Notes under the pieces: model-generated
The model's database searches: none
What the model saw: only the letters and a program-made list of their open reading frames with translations
Told to the model about the DNA's origin: nothing
Assembly (NCBI RefSeq): GCF_020400585.1
Contig: NZ_JAINVF010000017.1
Coordinates: 1-64,000, forward strand
Direction: 5' to 3'
DNA from: Streptomyces sp. NK08204
GTDB taxonomy: Bacteria; Actinomycetota; Actinomycetes; Streptomycetales; Streptomycetaceae
Length of the DNA stretch: 64,000 nucleotides
Shown: positions 33,933-42,287 of the stretch, in pieces
Numbering within the stretch: position 1 is the stretch's first letter
How the letters are laid out: each line of letters starts with the position of its first letter
Translations under genes and position numbers: made by a program

Positions 33933-34419
33933 TCGCGTACGTCCCGGCCGGCTTCTCCAGCACGATCAGCTCGACACCGTCGGCGCCCTTGGTCCTGCCC
34001 ACCGCCTGGTATCCCACCCGGCGGTACAGGCGCAGGTTGCCCTCACTGCGATGGCCGGTGTGCAGGCGGAACATGGTGGCGCCGCGCTGCTCGGCCAGGG
34101 CCGTCTCGGCCGCACGCAGCAGCCGCGCACCGATGCCGTGACCCTGCAGGCGCGGGTGGACGCACAGCTTGGCGATGGCAGCCGCGCCGTCCTCACCGGT
34201 CCGGCCGCGCACCGAGCCGACGACCTCCTCGCCGAGCCGGGCGACGAAGACACAGTCGGCGCCGACCTCCTGCCGGACCGAGTCGAGGCTCTGGACCAGC
34301 GGGTCGATGCGGTAGTTGCCGTACAGCGCCGCCTCGCTCTGGAAGCACAGGTACTGGAGCCGGAAGATCTGCTCCACGTCCTGCTCGGTCGCCTCCGAGA
34401 TGGTCACGCTCATGCCCAT
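33922..34419 (-). CDS. GNAT-family N-acetyltransferase
   Basis: 165 aa. Single GNAT domain with ATEQDVEQIFRLQYLCF at the start, LCVHPRLQGHGIGARLLRAAE (acetyl-CoA loop with QxxGxG) in the middle and NLRLYRRVGYQAVGRTK at the end. The first in-frame ATG is at 34440; GGGAGG lies nine bases before the ATG at 34419, which I choose. The substrate is unknown. Confidence 0.87.
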   Translation of the reverse strand: MGMSVTISEATEQDVEQIFRLQYLCFQSEAALYGNYRIDPLVQSLDSVRQEVGADCVFVARLGEEVVGSVRGRTGEDGAAAIAKLCVHPRLQGHGIGARLLRAAETALAEQRGATMFRLHTGHRSEGNLRLYRRVGYQAVGRTKGADGVELIVLEKPAGTYATTA

Positions 34420-34464
34420 GTGCGCATGCCTCCCGCTCACCTGATCACCTGTCGTCCCCCACTC

Positions 34465-34971
34465 CTATCCCCGCCCTTCGAGAGCCGCAACCTCCGGTGC
34501 AAGCAATCGACGCAGACATCCCAGACATCTGGAACGTTCTGGTCCGAGGCTGCCCTGTGAGATACCCAACTCCCTTGCGATCTCCCGGTATGTCAGGTCC
34601 TTCGGGGACAGCAGCGCTTCCAGCAGACGGGGGCAACGGCCGGGCAGCCGTCGGACCGCGTCGCGCAGGGCGTGGTACCGGGCGGCGGTGAGCGCGGACT
34701 GTTCGGGCCCGGGCCGGGTGTCGTCGGCCGGTTCACAGGCGTACGGCCGTTCGAGGCGGGTGGTACGGCGACTGCGGCGCGCCTCGGCGCGGACGGCCTT
34801 GCGCAGCCAGCCCTGGGGGTCGAGCGGTGGCCCGTGCACCGCCAGCCGCTCCAGCAGCCGGAGCCAGACGGCCTGCTCCAGGTCCCCCGGTTCACTTCCG
34901 GTGGCATATGCCTCTGCGGATGCCTCGGCGGTGAGCAGTGGGCGCAGGGCTGTCACCAAGTCGTACGTCAT
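34465..34971 (-). CDS. Short ECF-like RNA polymerase sigma factor
   Basis: 168 aa. Region 2 is recognisable as DLEQAVWLRLLERLAVH...GWLRKAVRAEARR. Region 4 is the HTH LPGRCPRLLEALLSPKDLTYREIARELGISQGSL. The linker contains DTRPGPEQSAL. It is shorter than most ECF sigma factors but both regions are present. No anti-sigma gene is adjacent. The ATG at 34971 is preceded by a strong hairpin rather than a clear ribosome-binding site, so it may be leaderless or poorly translated. Confidence 0.8.
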   Translation of the reverse strand: MTYDLVTALRPLLTAEASAEAYATGSEPGDLEQAVWLRLLERLAVHGPPLDPQGWLRKAVRAEARRSRRTTRLERPYACEPADDTRPGPEQSALTAARYHALRDAVRRLPGRCPRLLEALLSPKDLTYREIARELGISQGSLGPERSRCLGCLRRLLAPEVAALEGRG

Positions 34972-34985
34972 ATGCAAAACGACGA

Positions 34986-35038
34986 GCCGCCCCGGCGGCA
35001 GGTTGCCGGGGCGGCCCGCAGTCACCCCGAACGGGGTG
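34986..35038. terminator. Two consecutive hairpins between glpQ-like gene and sigma gene
   Basis: CACCCCG/CGGGGTG at 35023-35038 and GCCGCCCCGG/CCGGGGCGGC at 34986-35015. They lie in the 100-bp gap after the phosphodiesterase gene on the minus strand and likely terminate it, isolating the sigma gene. Confidence 0.75.
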
Positions 35039-35073
35039 CGCGAAGGCTCCGCCGTTGACGCGGCGGCCCCGTC

Positions 35074-36252
35074 TCAGCCGGCCAGGAAGTCGGCGCGGGC
35101 GAGCACGCCGGTGTCGGCGTTGTCGGTGAAGACACCGTCGATGCCGGTCGCGAAGTACGTCCTGAAGGCACCGAACGCGTCGCCGTAGGCGTCCGCCGCG
35201 CTGCCCTTGCGGTACTCCGCCGGCAGGAAGGGGTTCTCGTTGCGCATGGTCCACGGGTGGAGGACGAGGCCCACCTTGTGCGCGTCGGCGACCAGCGTGG
35301 TCGGCTGTCCCAGGGTGCCGTCGTCCTTCCTGGGAATGACCAGGTCCAGGGTGGGGCCGATGCCCTGCGCGTAACCGGCCATCTCCCGCAGGCCCTTGGG
35401 CGTGATCAGGTCGGCGACCGTGCGCGGGTCGCCCGCCTCCACGAAGTCGTAGGGGCGGCTGGTCGCCGAGGAGAGCAGGACGACGAGCGGGTTGTCGACG
35501 AGCTGGTTCAGCCTCTGGATGCTGGTCGGCTCGAAGGACTGCAGGATGACGGGCGAGTTCCCGCCGTCCTTGTCGTACTTGCGCAGCAGCTTCGCCACCC
35601 GCTCCTCCAGACCGAGGCCCAGCTTGCGGAAGTAGGTGGGGTGCTTGGTCTCGGGATAGATCCAGACCTGCCTGCCGCGCTTGCGGGTCTGCTCGTCCTG
35701 CCACTGCAGGACCTCTTCGAAGGTGGGGATCTCCCACCGGCCGTTGTAGAGCGTGTTGTGCGGCCGGTTGGCCGGGATGCGCTCGACGGCGCGCAGCGTC
35801 TTCAGCTCGGCGAGCGTGAAGTCCTCGGTGAACCAGCCGGTGACGGAGACGCCGTCGACCACCTTGGTGGTCCTGCGGTCGGCGAACTCGGGGTGGGCGG
35901 CGACGTCCGTGGTGCCGCCGATCTCCGGCTCGTGACGGCACACCAGATGCCCGTCCTTGGTGGGCACCAGGTCACCGGCCTCCACGACGTCGGCGCCGAG
36001 GTCGAGGGCCAGGTTGTACGAGCCGAAGGTGTGCTCGGGGCGGTAGCCGCTGGCACCCCGGTGGCCGATGATCGTCGGCACCGGCAGGCTCTTCAGCCCG
36101 CGGTCGGCGGATCCGGCCGTCGTCCGGGCCTCGGCCGCCCTCGCCGCGCCGGGCAGACCGAGGACCGCTCCGCCCGCGCCGAGCACCGCGGCGCCGAGGA
36201 GCGCCCGCCGTCCGGTTCCCTGCGTCTTGTCGTTCGCCTGGTCGCTGTCCAT
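35074..36252 (-). CDS. Secreted glycerophosphodiester phosphodiesterase
   Basis: 392 aa. A Tat-type signal peptide (GTGRRALLGAAVLGAGGAVL...GAARA) is followed by a GDPD domain: IIGHRGASGYRPEHT with the catalytic HRG and E, ADVVEAGDLVPTKDGHLVCRHE, VWIYPETKHPTYF, and DGVFTDNADTG near the end. The enzyme hydrolyses glycerophosphodiesters outside the cell to release glycerol-3-phosphate. In the family motif EXD the metal ligands are normal (here EAGD). The ATG at 36252 is taken because it precedes the Tat signal; the frame stays open to 36495. Confidence 0.92.
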   Translation of the reverse strand: MDSDQANDKTQGTGRRALLGAAVLGAGGAVLGLPGAARAAEARTTAGSADRGLKSLPVPTIIGHRGASGYRPEHTFGSYNLALDLGADVVEAGDLVPTKDGHLVCRHEPEIGGTTDVAAHPEFADRRTTKVVDGVSVTGWFTEDFTLAELKTLRAVERIPANRPHNTLYNGRWEIPTFEEVLQWQDEQTRKRGRQVWIYPETKHPTYFRKLGLGLEERVAKLLRKYDKDGGNSPVILQSFEPTSIQRLNQLVDNPLVVLLSSATSRPYDFVEAGDPRTVADLITPKGLREMAGYAQGIGPTLDLVIPRKDDGTLGQPTTLVADAHKVGLVLHPWTMRNENPFLPAEYRKGSAADAYGDAFGAFRTYFATGIDGVFTDNADTGVLARADFLAG

Positions 36253-36595
36253 GAGCGCCCCTCCTGCCGTCGGCGTCTTCCTGCCGTGCGCGTGTTCCTC
36301 GCGGGCCGATCCCGTCAGTGCGGGCCGATCGTAGGGGTGTCCACATGACGGACGGTCGACCCCGGATCGAACACCCGGGTGACGTCTGCTGTCCGGTGGG
36401 CGAGGCGCGATGTCCGTCACATCGTCACCCGCGGGCGAGGCGTGGCCGTCGACGCGCCACCGCAGGTAAACCCGTGTCAACAGTGCGTAAGACATCGGTG
36501 AACCGGCCGCACCCGATGTGCGTTACCCGCGAGGCCGCGAGTAATGTCCTCACCTGCACAGACTCATAAGGCTCCCCTTGACGTCGGAGGACCCG
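36253..36595. other. 343-bp divergent region upstream of glpQ-like and acyltransferase genes
   Basis: Holds the promoters of both genes. No gene recognised; a repeated GGGCCGATC near 36300-36330 is the only notable structure. Confidence 0.4.
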
Positions 36596-37267
36596 TTGTC
36601 CCGCTTCGCGCTCATCAAGGCAGTGCTCGGACCGATCATGCGCCTGATGTTCCGCCCCCAGGTGGAGGGCGCAGAGCACATCCCGGGGGACGGCCCGGTC
36701 ATTCTGGCCGGTAATCACCTCACGTTCATCGACTCGATCGTGCTGCCGCTCGTGACCAAGCGGCAGGTGTACTTCATCGGCAAGGACGAGTACGTCACGG
36801 GCAAGGGCTTCAAGGGCCGCCTGATGGCGTGGTTCTTCACCGGCGTCGGCATGATCCCCGTGGACCGGGACGGCGCGAGCGGTGGCGTCGCCGCGCTGAT
36901 GACCGGACGGCGGATCCTGGACGAGGGCAAGGTCTTCGGGATCTACCCGGAGGGCACGCGCTCGCCCGACGGCCGCCTGTACCGGGGGCGTACGGGCATC
37001 GCGCGACTGACGCTGATGACCGGTGCCCCGGTGGTGCCGTTCGCGATGATCGGCACGGACAAGCTGCAGCCGGGGGGCCGGGGCATTCCGCGGCCGGGCC
37101 GGGTGACCGTGCGTTTCGGTGCGCCCCTGGAGTTCTCCCGCTACGAGGGGATGGACCGGGACCGTTACGTGCTGCGGGCCGTGACCGACTCGGTGATGGC
37201 CGAGGTCATGCACCTGTCGGGGCAGGAGTACGTGGACATGTACGCCACGAAGGCCAAGGCCGCCTGA
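36596..37267 (+). CDS. 1-acylglycerol-3-phosphate acyltransferase-like (PlsC family)
   Basis: 223 aa. PlsC motifs: NHLTFIDSIVLP (NHxxxxD), GVGMIPVDRDGASGG, FGIYPEGTRSPDGRLYRG and VVPFAMIGTDK. It transfers an acyl chain to lysophosphatidate or a similar acceptor at the membrane. The start is a TTG at 36596 with GGAGG five bases upstream; the earlier TTG at 36578 lacks a ribosome-binding site. No transmembrane anchor is obvious beyond the first helix. Confidence 0.92.
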   Translation: MSRFALIKAVLGPIMRLMFRPQVEGAEHIPGDGPVILAGNHLTFIDSIVLPLVTKRQVYFIGKDEYVTGKGFKGRLMAWFFTGVGMIPVDRDGASGGVAALMTGRRILDEGKVFGIYPEGTRSPDGRLYRGRTGIARLTLMTGAPVVPFAMIGTDKLQPGGRGIPRPGRVTVRFGAPLEFSRYEGMDRDRYVLRAVTDSVMAEVMHLSGQEYVDMYATKAKAA

Positions 37268-37355
37268 CGCTTGCGGGCACGTCCGCCCGGCGATGGAATC
37301 TGCCGTCGACACATCGGGCATTCGGCCGTATTGACCGGCCATATGAACACACATC

Positions 37356-39023
37356 ATGTCTGATGCAGACATGCAGACACCTTCCCGCCGCACCGTGCTC
37401 CGTGCTCCGTTCGCCGCCGTCGGCGCGGGACTCCTGGGAGCCTGTTCCACCTCCGGCTCCGAGCCCCGTCCAGGCCCCGGGCTCGCGGGCGGACGTGCGG
37501 GGATCAGGACGGAGTTCGTCCCGCCGGGGCCGGCCGGATACGTCAGCCCGTCGGGCCCGGAGGTGATCGCCGTCGAGGAGGCACGCGGCTCGGGCCCCGT
37601 ACGCAGGTTCAGGCTGACGGCTGCCGAGAGCCGGCTGGACCTGGGTGGGCGGTCCGTGCGGACGTGGGCGTACGACGAGGCTGTGCCGGGCCCGCTGGTG
37701 CGCGCCACCGTCGGTGACGTCCTCAGCCTCACCCTGAGCAACCGGCTGCCCGACGCCACCAGTCTGCACTCCCACGGGGTGCGCCTGCGCTGCGACATGG
37801 ACGGCGTTCCGGACCTGACGCAGAAGGCCGTCCCCGCGGGGGCGGACTTCACCTACCGCTTCGTCGTCGCCCATCCGGGGACGTACTTCCTGCACTCGCA
37901 CCAGGGCCTGCAGCCCGACCGTGCCCTGTACGCGCCGCTCATCGTCGACGACCCGGACGAGCCCCTCGCATACGACAAGGAATGGATCGTCGTCCTGGAC
38001 GACTGGCTGGACGGCGTGGAGGGCTCCACCCCCGAGCAGGTGCTCGACGAGCTCAAGCCGGGCGCGAGCGGCTCCGGGATGATGGGAAGCATGGCGAGGG
38101 GCCCCGCAGGCAACGGTGCGCGTCCGCGCCGGCCGGCGGTGCACAGGCGCCCCTCGCGGTCCGCGGCCAGGGAGTCGGCGGGCCCCTCCCGGCTGCTGCG
38201 CGATTCGCACAGCAGCCTGCTCGACGGGATGGGCGGCAGTGTCGACTACCCCTACTACCTGGCCAACGGACGCCTGCCCGACAACCCCTCGGTGTTCCGC
38301 TGCCGCCCCGGCGACCGCATCCGGCTGCGCATCATCAACGCCGGTTCCGAGACCGCGTTCCGGGTCGCACTGGGCGACCACAAGATGACTGTCACGCACA
38401 CCGACGGCTATCCCGTGGAGCACCAGGAGACCGACGCCCTCCTGCTCGGCATGGCCGAGCGGTACGACGTCCTCGTCACCGCCCAGGACGGCTTCTTCCC
38501 CCTGGTCGCACTCCCCGAGGGCAAGGAGGGCAGGGCCATCGCCGTCCTGCGCACCGACAACGGCCGAGGCCTTCCCGATCCCGACGTCCACCCGGACGAA
38601 CTCGACGGCAAGATCGTCCCCGCGGGCCGTCTCGTTCCGGACGACGACGTGGCCCTCGACGACTGCGAGCCCGACCGCGAGCTGCGCATCCGGCTCACGG
38701 GCACCATGAAGGAGTACAACTGGGCGCTCGACCACCGGCCCTACGACGTACGGCAACGGCATCCCGTCCAGGCCGGTGAGCGGGTACGGATCACCCTCAT
38801 CAACGCCACCGACATGTGGCACCCGGTGCACATGCACGGGCACACGTTCGCGCTCGCCGGGGTGGACTCGGCGGGCGCGCTCAAGGACACCACGATCGTG
38901 CTGCCGCACCGGAAGCAGGTGATCGACTTCGACTGCGACAACCCCGGGCTCTGGATGCTGCACTGTCACAACCAGTACCACGCGGAGGCCGGGATGATGA
39001 CGGTGATCGGGTACGAGGATTAG
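37356..39023 (+). CDS. Multicopper oxidase, exported lipoprotein
   Basis: 555 aa, three cupredoxin domains. A twin-arginine-like start (SRRTVLRAPFAAVGAG) merges into a lipobox LLGAC (Cys30), so the protein is probably Tat-exported and lipid-anchored. Copper ligands: HSHG (about 137), HSHQ (about 180), HPVHMHGH (about 488) and HCHNQYHAEAGM (about 535, the T1/T2/T3 ligands, with the axial Met). An Arg/Ala-rich insert at about 250-280 (RPRRPAVHRRPSRSAARES) is unusual. It oxidises phenols or metal ions. It starts at ATG 37356 without a clear ribosome-binding site; ATG 37371 is an alternative. Confidence 0.93.
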   Translation: MSDADMQTPSRRTVLRAPFAAVGAGLLGACSTSGSEPRPGPGLAGGRAGIRTEFVPPGPAGYVSPSGPEVIAVEEARGSGPVRRFRLTAAESRLDLGGRSVRTWAYDEAVPGPLVRATVGDVLSLTLSNRLPDATSLHSHGVRLRCDMDGVPDLTQKAVPAGADFTYRFVVAHPGTYFLHSHQGLQPDRALYAPLIVDDPDEPLAYDKEWIVVLDDWLDGVEGSTPEQVLDELKPGASGSGMMGSMARGPAGNGARPRRPAVHRRPSRSAARESAGPSRLLRDSHSSLLDGMGGSVDYPYYLANGRLPDNPSVFRCRPGDRIRLRIINAGSETAFRVALGDHKMTVTHTDGYPVEHQETDALLLGMAERYDVLVTAQDGFFPLVALPEGKEGRAIAVLRTDNGRGLPDPDVHPDELDGKIVPAGRLVPDDDVALDDCEPDRELRIRLTGTMKEYNWALDHRPYDVRQRHPVQAGERVRITLINATDMWHPVHMHGHTFALAGVDSAGALKDTTIVLPHRKQVIDFDCDNPGLWMLHCHNQYHAEAGMMTVIGYED

Positions 39024-39040
39024 GGGCTGGGGCGGTTGCC

Positions 39041-40564
39041 TCACCCGGCGTCTTCCAGGTTCTGGTTCTTCAGCAGGAACCAGGCTGCCGCCGCTGTCGC
39101 CAGCAGGACCGCTGCTCCTGCACCGCAGGCCAGGTGCAGGCCGTGCACGAAGGAGCCCCGGGCCGCTTCGAGCAGGGTCCCGGCCGTGTGCGGCGGCATG
39201 TGCGCCGACGCCTCCACCGCCGCCCCCAGCGACTCGTGCGCCTGCGCCGGAGTCCCGCTCGGGCCCGTGAAGTCGCGGTAGACGCCGGTCACGATCGAGC
39301 CGAGCAGGGCGATGCCCAGGGCCGCGCCCAGTTCGTACGCCGTCTCGGAGACCGCGGAGGCGGCGCCCGCCTGGTCCTTGGGGACGCTGGAGAGGATGAC
39401 GTCCGCGGTGACCGTGAAGGAGAAACCCGCGCCGACACCGACGACCAGGAAGGCGGCACCCAGGGCCGGGTAGCCCGTCGTCCGGCTGAGGGTCGTGAGC
39501 GCGGCCAGCGCCAGGCCCACCGCCGCCAGGCCGCCCGACACCACCGCCCGTACCGAGAAGCGGCGGGCGGCACGGCCGGCGACCAGGCCGGCCGCCACCG
39601 CGCCGACGGCGGCGGGCAGTTCGGCCAGGCCCGCCTCGAAGGGGCGTCGGCCCTGGACGAGTTGGAGGTACTGGGAGAGGAAGAACACCAGGCCGGACAT
39701 GCCGAGGACGGTCAGCAGGTCGGCGAGGACCGCTCCGCTGAAGCCGCGGCGCCGGAACAGGCGCATGTCGAGCAGCGGGGCCGGCAGAGTGAACTGGCGG
39801 CGGACGAAGCCGTAGAGGGCCGTCGCGCCGAGCAGGCCGGTGGCGAGGGTGAGCCCGGTGACGCCGTGGGCCGCGGCCTCCTTGACCGCGTACACGACGC
39901 CGATCACGCCGACGAGTGACAGCGCGACGCTGACCAGGTCCCACGGGCCGGAATCGGGGTTGCGGGACTCGGGCAGGGTGCGGATACCGACCAGCACCAG
40001 GACCGCCATCACCGGCAGGTTGATGAGGAAGACCGAGCCCCACCAGAAGTGTTCGAGCAGGAAGCCGCCCGCTATCGGGCCGACGGCCGTGCCGGCGGAG
40101 GCGGTCGCGCCCCAGATGCCGACGGCGAGGCTGCGCTCTCGCGGGTCGTGGAAGAGGTTGCGGATCAGGGCGAGGGTGGCCGGCATCAGGGTCGCGCCCG
40201 CGACACCGAGCAGCGCCCGCGCCAGGATCATCGACTCCGGTGTGGCGGCGTAGGCGTTGAGGACCGATATCGCGCCGAACGCCGTGGCGCCGCCGAGCAG
40301 GATGCGCTTGCGGCCGATGCGGTCGCCGAGGCTGCCCATGGAGACGAGCAGACCGGCGATGACGAAGGAGTAGACGTCGCCGATCCACAGCAGCTGGGTG
40401 CCGGAGGGGTTGAGGTCTTCGCTGATGTAGGGGGTTGCCAGGCCGAGGACGGTGGCGTCGACGGCCACCAGCAGCACGGCCAGGACGAGCACACAGAGCG
40501 CGAGCCAGCGGCCCGGTCGACTCTGCGTCTGCGCCGCGTCGGCCGGCCGCAGGGTGCTGGTCAT
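39041..40564 (-). CDS. MFS drug-efflux transporter, EmrB/QacA (14-TM) type
   Basis: 507 aa, about 14 transmembrane segments. Signature motifs of the DHA2 subfamily: DATVLGLATPYISEDL near the start, GSLGDRIGRKRILLGG (motif A) and GVAGATLMPATLALIRNLF. It is expected to export drugs or secondary metabolites by proton antiport. Its ATG overlaps the upstream TetR gene's stop (ATGA), so it is the regulated target of that repressor. The C-terminus is short and cytoplasmic (LLKNQNLEDAG). Confidence 0.93.
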   Translation of the reverse strand: MTSTLRPADAAQTQSRPGRWLALCVLVLAVLLVAVDATVLGLATPYISEDLNPSGTQLLWIGDVYSFVIAGLLVSMGSLGDRIGRKRILLGGATAFGAISVLNAYAATPESMILARALLGVAGATLMPATLALIRNLFHDPRERSLAVGIWGATASAGTAVGPIAGGFLLEHFWWGSVFLINLPVMAVLVLVGIRTLPESRNPDSGPWDLVSVALSLVGVIGVVYAVKEAAAHGVTGLTLATGLLGATALYGFVRRQFTLPAPLLDMRLFRRRGFSGAVLADLLTVLGMSGLVFFLSQYLQLVQGRRPFEAGLAELPAAVGAVAAGLVAGRAARRFSVRAVVSGGLAAVGLALAALTTLSRTTGYPALGAAFLVVGVGAGFSFTVTADVILSSVPKDQAGAASAVSETAYELGAALGIALLGSIVTGVYRDFTGPSGTPAQAHESLGAAVEASAHMPPHTAGTLLEAARGSFVHGLHLACGAGAAVLLATAAAAWFLLKNQNLEDAG

Positions 40565-41112
40565 GGTTCCTCTCTTCGCAGGGCGCCGCCGAGGAGCAGC
40601 TCGGCGACCATGGTGGGGAACTCCCGGGCGGCCACGCGGCCGTCCATCGTGGCCCAGGCACAGGAGGCGATCAGCCCGTACAGCGCCTCGGTGAGCCAGA
40701 CGGGAGTCAGGTCGATCCGCAGCTCGCCGCTGTGCTGTCCGCGCTGGAAGACCGCGCCGATGCGGGCGTCGAGCCGCTGCCAGCCGTCGTTCTGGCGGTC
40801 GCCCTCCCACAGCTGGCTCTCGCCGTAGAGGAAGGCGAGCAGTCCGGCGGCGGGCTCGATCTCGCGCACCAGGCGGCGTACGGCCTCGGCTGCGGGGCCT
40901 TCGTCCAGCCGGGCCCGGTCCAGTGCCGCCTCGCACTCCGCGATACCGAGCGCCTCAAGGGCCCGGACGAGCGCGTCGCGCCCGGCGAAGTGACGGTGCA
41001 GCGTGGCCCGGCTGATGCCGGCGGCCTTGGCGACCTCGTCCATGGTCGCGGTGGACTTGCGGGTCAGCAGGGCGGCTGCGCTGCGCAGCACGTGGTCACG
41101 ATCCAGGGCCAT
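40561..41112 (-). CDS. TetR-family repressor of the MFS pump
   Basis: 183 aa. N-terminal HTH (RKSTATMDEVAKAAGISRATLHRHFAGRDAL) and an all-helical ligand domain. Coupled to the pump gene by ATGA, and a perfect palindrome lies 18 bp upstream of its start. This is the textbook layout of a self-regulating repressor that responds to a substrate of the pump. Confidence 0.92.
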   Translation of the reverse strand: MALDRDHVLRSAAALLTRKSTATMDEVAKAAGISRATLHRHFAGRDALVRALEALGIAECEAALDRARLDEGPAAEAVRRLVREIEPAAGLLAFLYGESQLWEGDRQNDGWQRLDARIGAVFQRGQHSGELRIDLTPVWLTEALYGLIASCAWATMDGRVAAREFPTMVAELLLGGALRREEP

Positions 41113-41130
41113 GCGACAAGCCTAGCGCAT

Positions 41131-41150
41131 GTGAGACATCACCGTCTCAC
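41131..41150. promoter_or_regulatory. Probable TetR operator
   Basis: Perfect inverted repeat GTGAGAC-N6-GTCTCAC immediately upstream of the tetR-mfs operon. The half-site length and spacing fit a TetR-family dimer; binding would autorepress the operon. Confidence 0.75.
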
Positions 41151-41196
41151 GCTGGGCGTATACGACTCATCATTGCTGGTTGCAGCGGATTTTCCG

Positions 41197-42168
41197 TCAG
41201 TGCCAGGGCAGTCGGGCTCGCCGCTCCCAGTAGGCGTGCGGTTCCTCCACCAGGGTGGCGAGACGGGACAGCTGGTCCTCGTCCAGGTCGACCACGGGTG
41301 CGTGCAGGTTGGAGGCGAGCTGGGTGACCGTCGCGGCGCCCGAGAGGACGACACCGGCCCAGGGCTGCCGCAGGATCAGGGCGAGGGCGACGGCGTCACA
41401 GTCGAGGAGGTTCTCCTCGGCCACGGTCTTCAGCACGTCCGGTGCGTGCGGCTCGGCCAGCCGGCCGTTGGCCACACCCTCCTTGACGATCACGGTGAGG
41501 CCGGCGTCGTGCGCCTCGGCGAGCGCGGGCCCGGCCGAGGTCTCCAGCGCGTTGTACGTCGACTGGACCGTACGGAAGAGGGGCTCGCCGTCGACCGTCA
41601 CGGCGAGGGCGGCGCGGATGGTGTCGGCCTGCGCCGGGCCGCTGGTGGAGAAGCCGATGGTCAGTCCCCCGGCGGCGGCCTCCGCCAGCCTGGCGTGGAG
41701 GTCCTTGTCGGTGAGCGCCGGGCTGTCCGGGGTCACCGAGTGGATCTGGTAGAGGTCGAGCCGGTCGCCGAGCACGGCGGCGGACTCGGCGCGCTGCCGT
41801 TCGTAGGCCGCGACGCTGTGGTCCTTGACCTCGTGCTGTTCGGCGTCGGCGGACCAGCCGGCGGTGTAGGTGTAGCCCCACTTGCTGCCGACGACCACGT
41901 CGTCGGCGTCGGGGCGGGCGCCGAGCCAGTCGGCGAGGAACTCCTCCGAACGGCCGTAGGAACGGGCCACGTCGAAGTAGCGCACGCCCTGGGCGTAGGC
42001 GGCGTCGAGGAGTTCGTGGGTGCGCGTGCGCAGAGCCTCGACACTGCGGACCTGCGGGAGGTCCTGCTCGCGGCCCAGGTTGATGTAGCCGGGGCGGCCG
42101 ACGGCGGCGAGGCCCAGGCCGATGTGGCAGGTGGGAGTCGTGGCTGAGGCCAGGCGGGCGAAGGGCAT
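41197..42168 (-). CDS. Aldo/keto reductase
   Basis: 323 aa. TIM-barrel AKR with the catalytic tetrad visible: Asp and Tyr in YFDVARSYGRSE, Lys in VVVGSKWGY and His in LYQIHSVT; the NADPH-binding C-terminal part includes VVLSGAATVTQLASNL. It reduces a carbonyl substrate that cannot be named. Downstream of argH on the same strand, 119 bp away, so perhaps co-transcribed but not obviously linked to arginine synthesis. Confidence 0.9.
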   Translation of the reverse strand: MPFARLASATTPTCHIGLGLAAVGRPGYINLGREQDLPQVRSVEALRTRTHELLDAAYAQGVRYFDVARSYGRSEEFLADWLGARPDADDVVVGSKWGYTYTAGWSADAEQHEVKDHSVAAYERQRAESAAVLGDRLDLYQIHSVTPDSPALTDKDLHARLAEAAAGGLTIGFSTSGPAQADTIRAALAVTVDGEPLFRTVQSTYNALETSAGPALAEAHDAGLTVIVKEGVANGRLAEPHAPDVLKTVAEENLLDCDAVALALILRQPWAGVVLSGAATVTQLASNLHAPVVDLDEDQLSRLATLVEEPHAYWERRARLPWH

Positions 42169-42226
42169 CGCGGGCTCCGTTCGGTCGGCTCCTTGCTGCT
42201 CACGACCAACGTAACCCGCGATGCCC

Positions 42227-42285
42227 CTACGGCACCGGACCGCTGCCTGCGCGAGACCGGTGGTGTACCTCTACGGCACCGGACC
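42227..42285. repeat. 15-bp direct repeat between argH and the aldo/keto reductase gene
   Basis: CTACGGCACCGGACC occurs at 42227-42241 and again at 42271-42285, the second copy just beyond the argH stop. No function is apparent. Confidence 0.6.
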
Positions 42286-42287
42286 CG

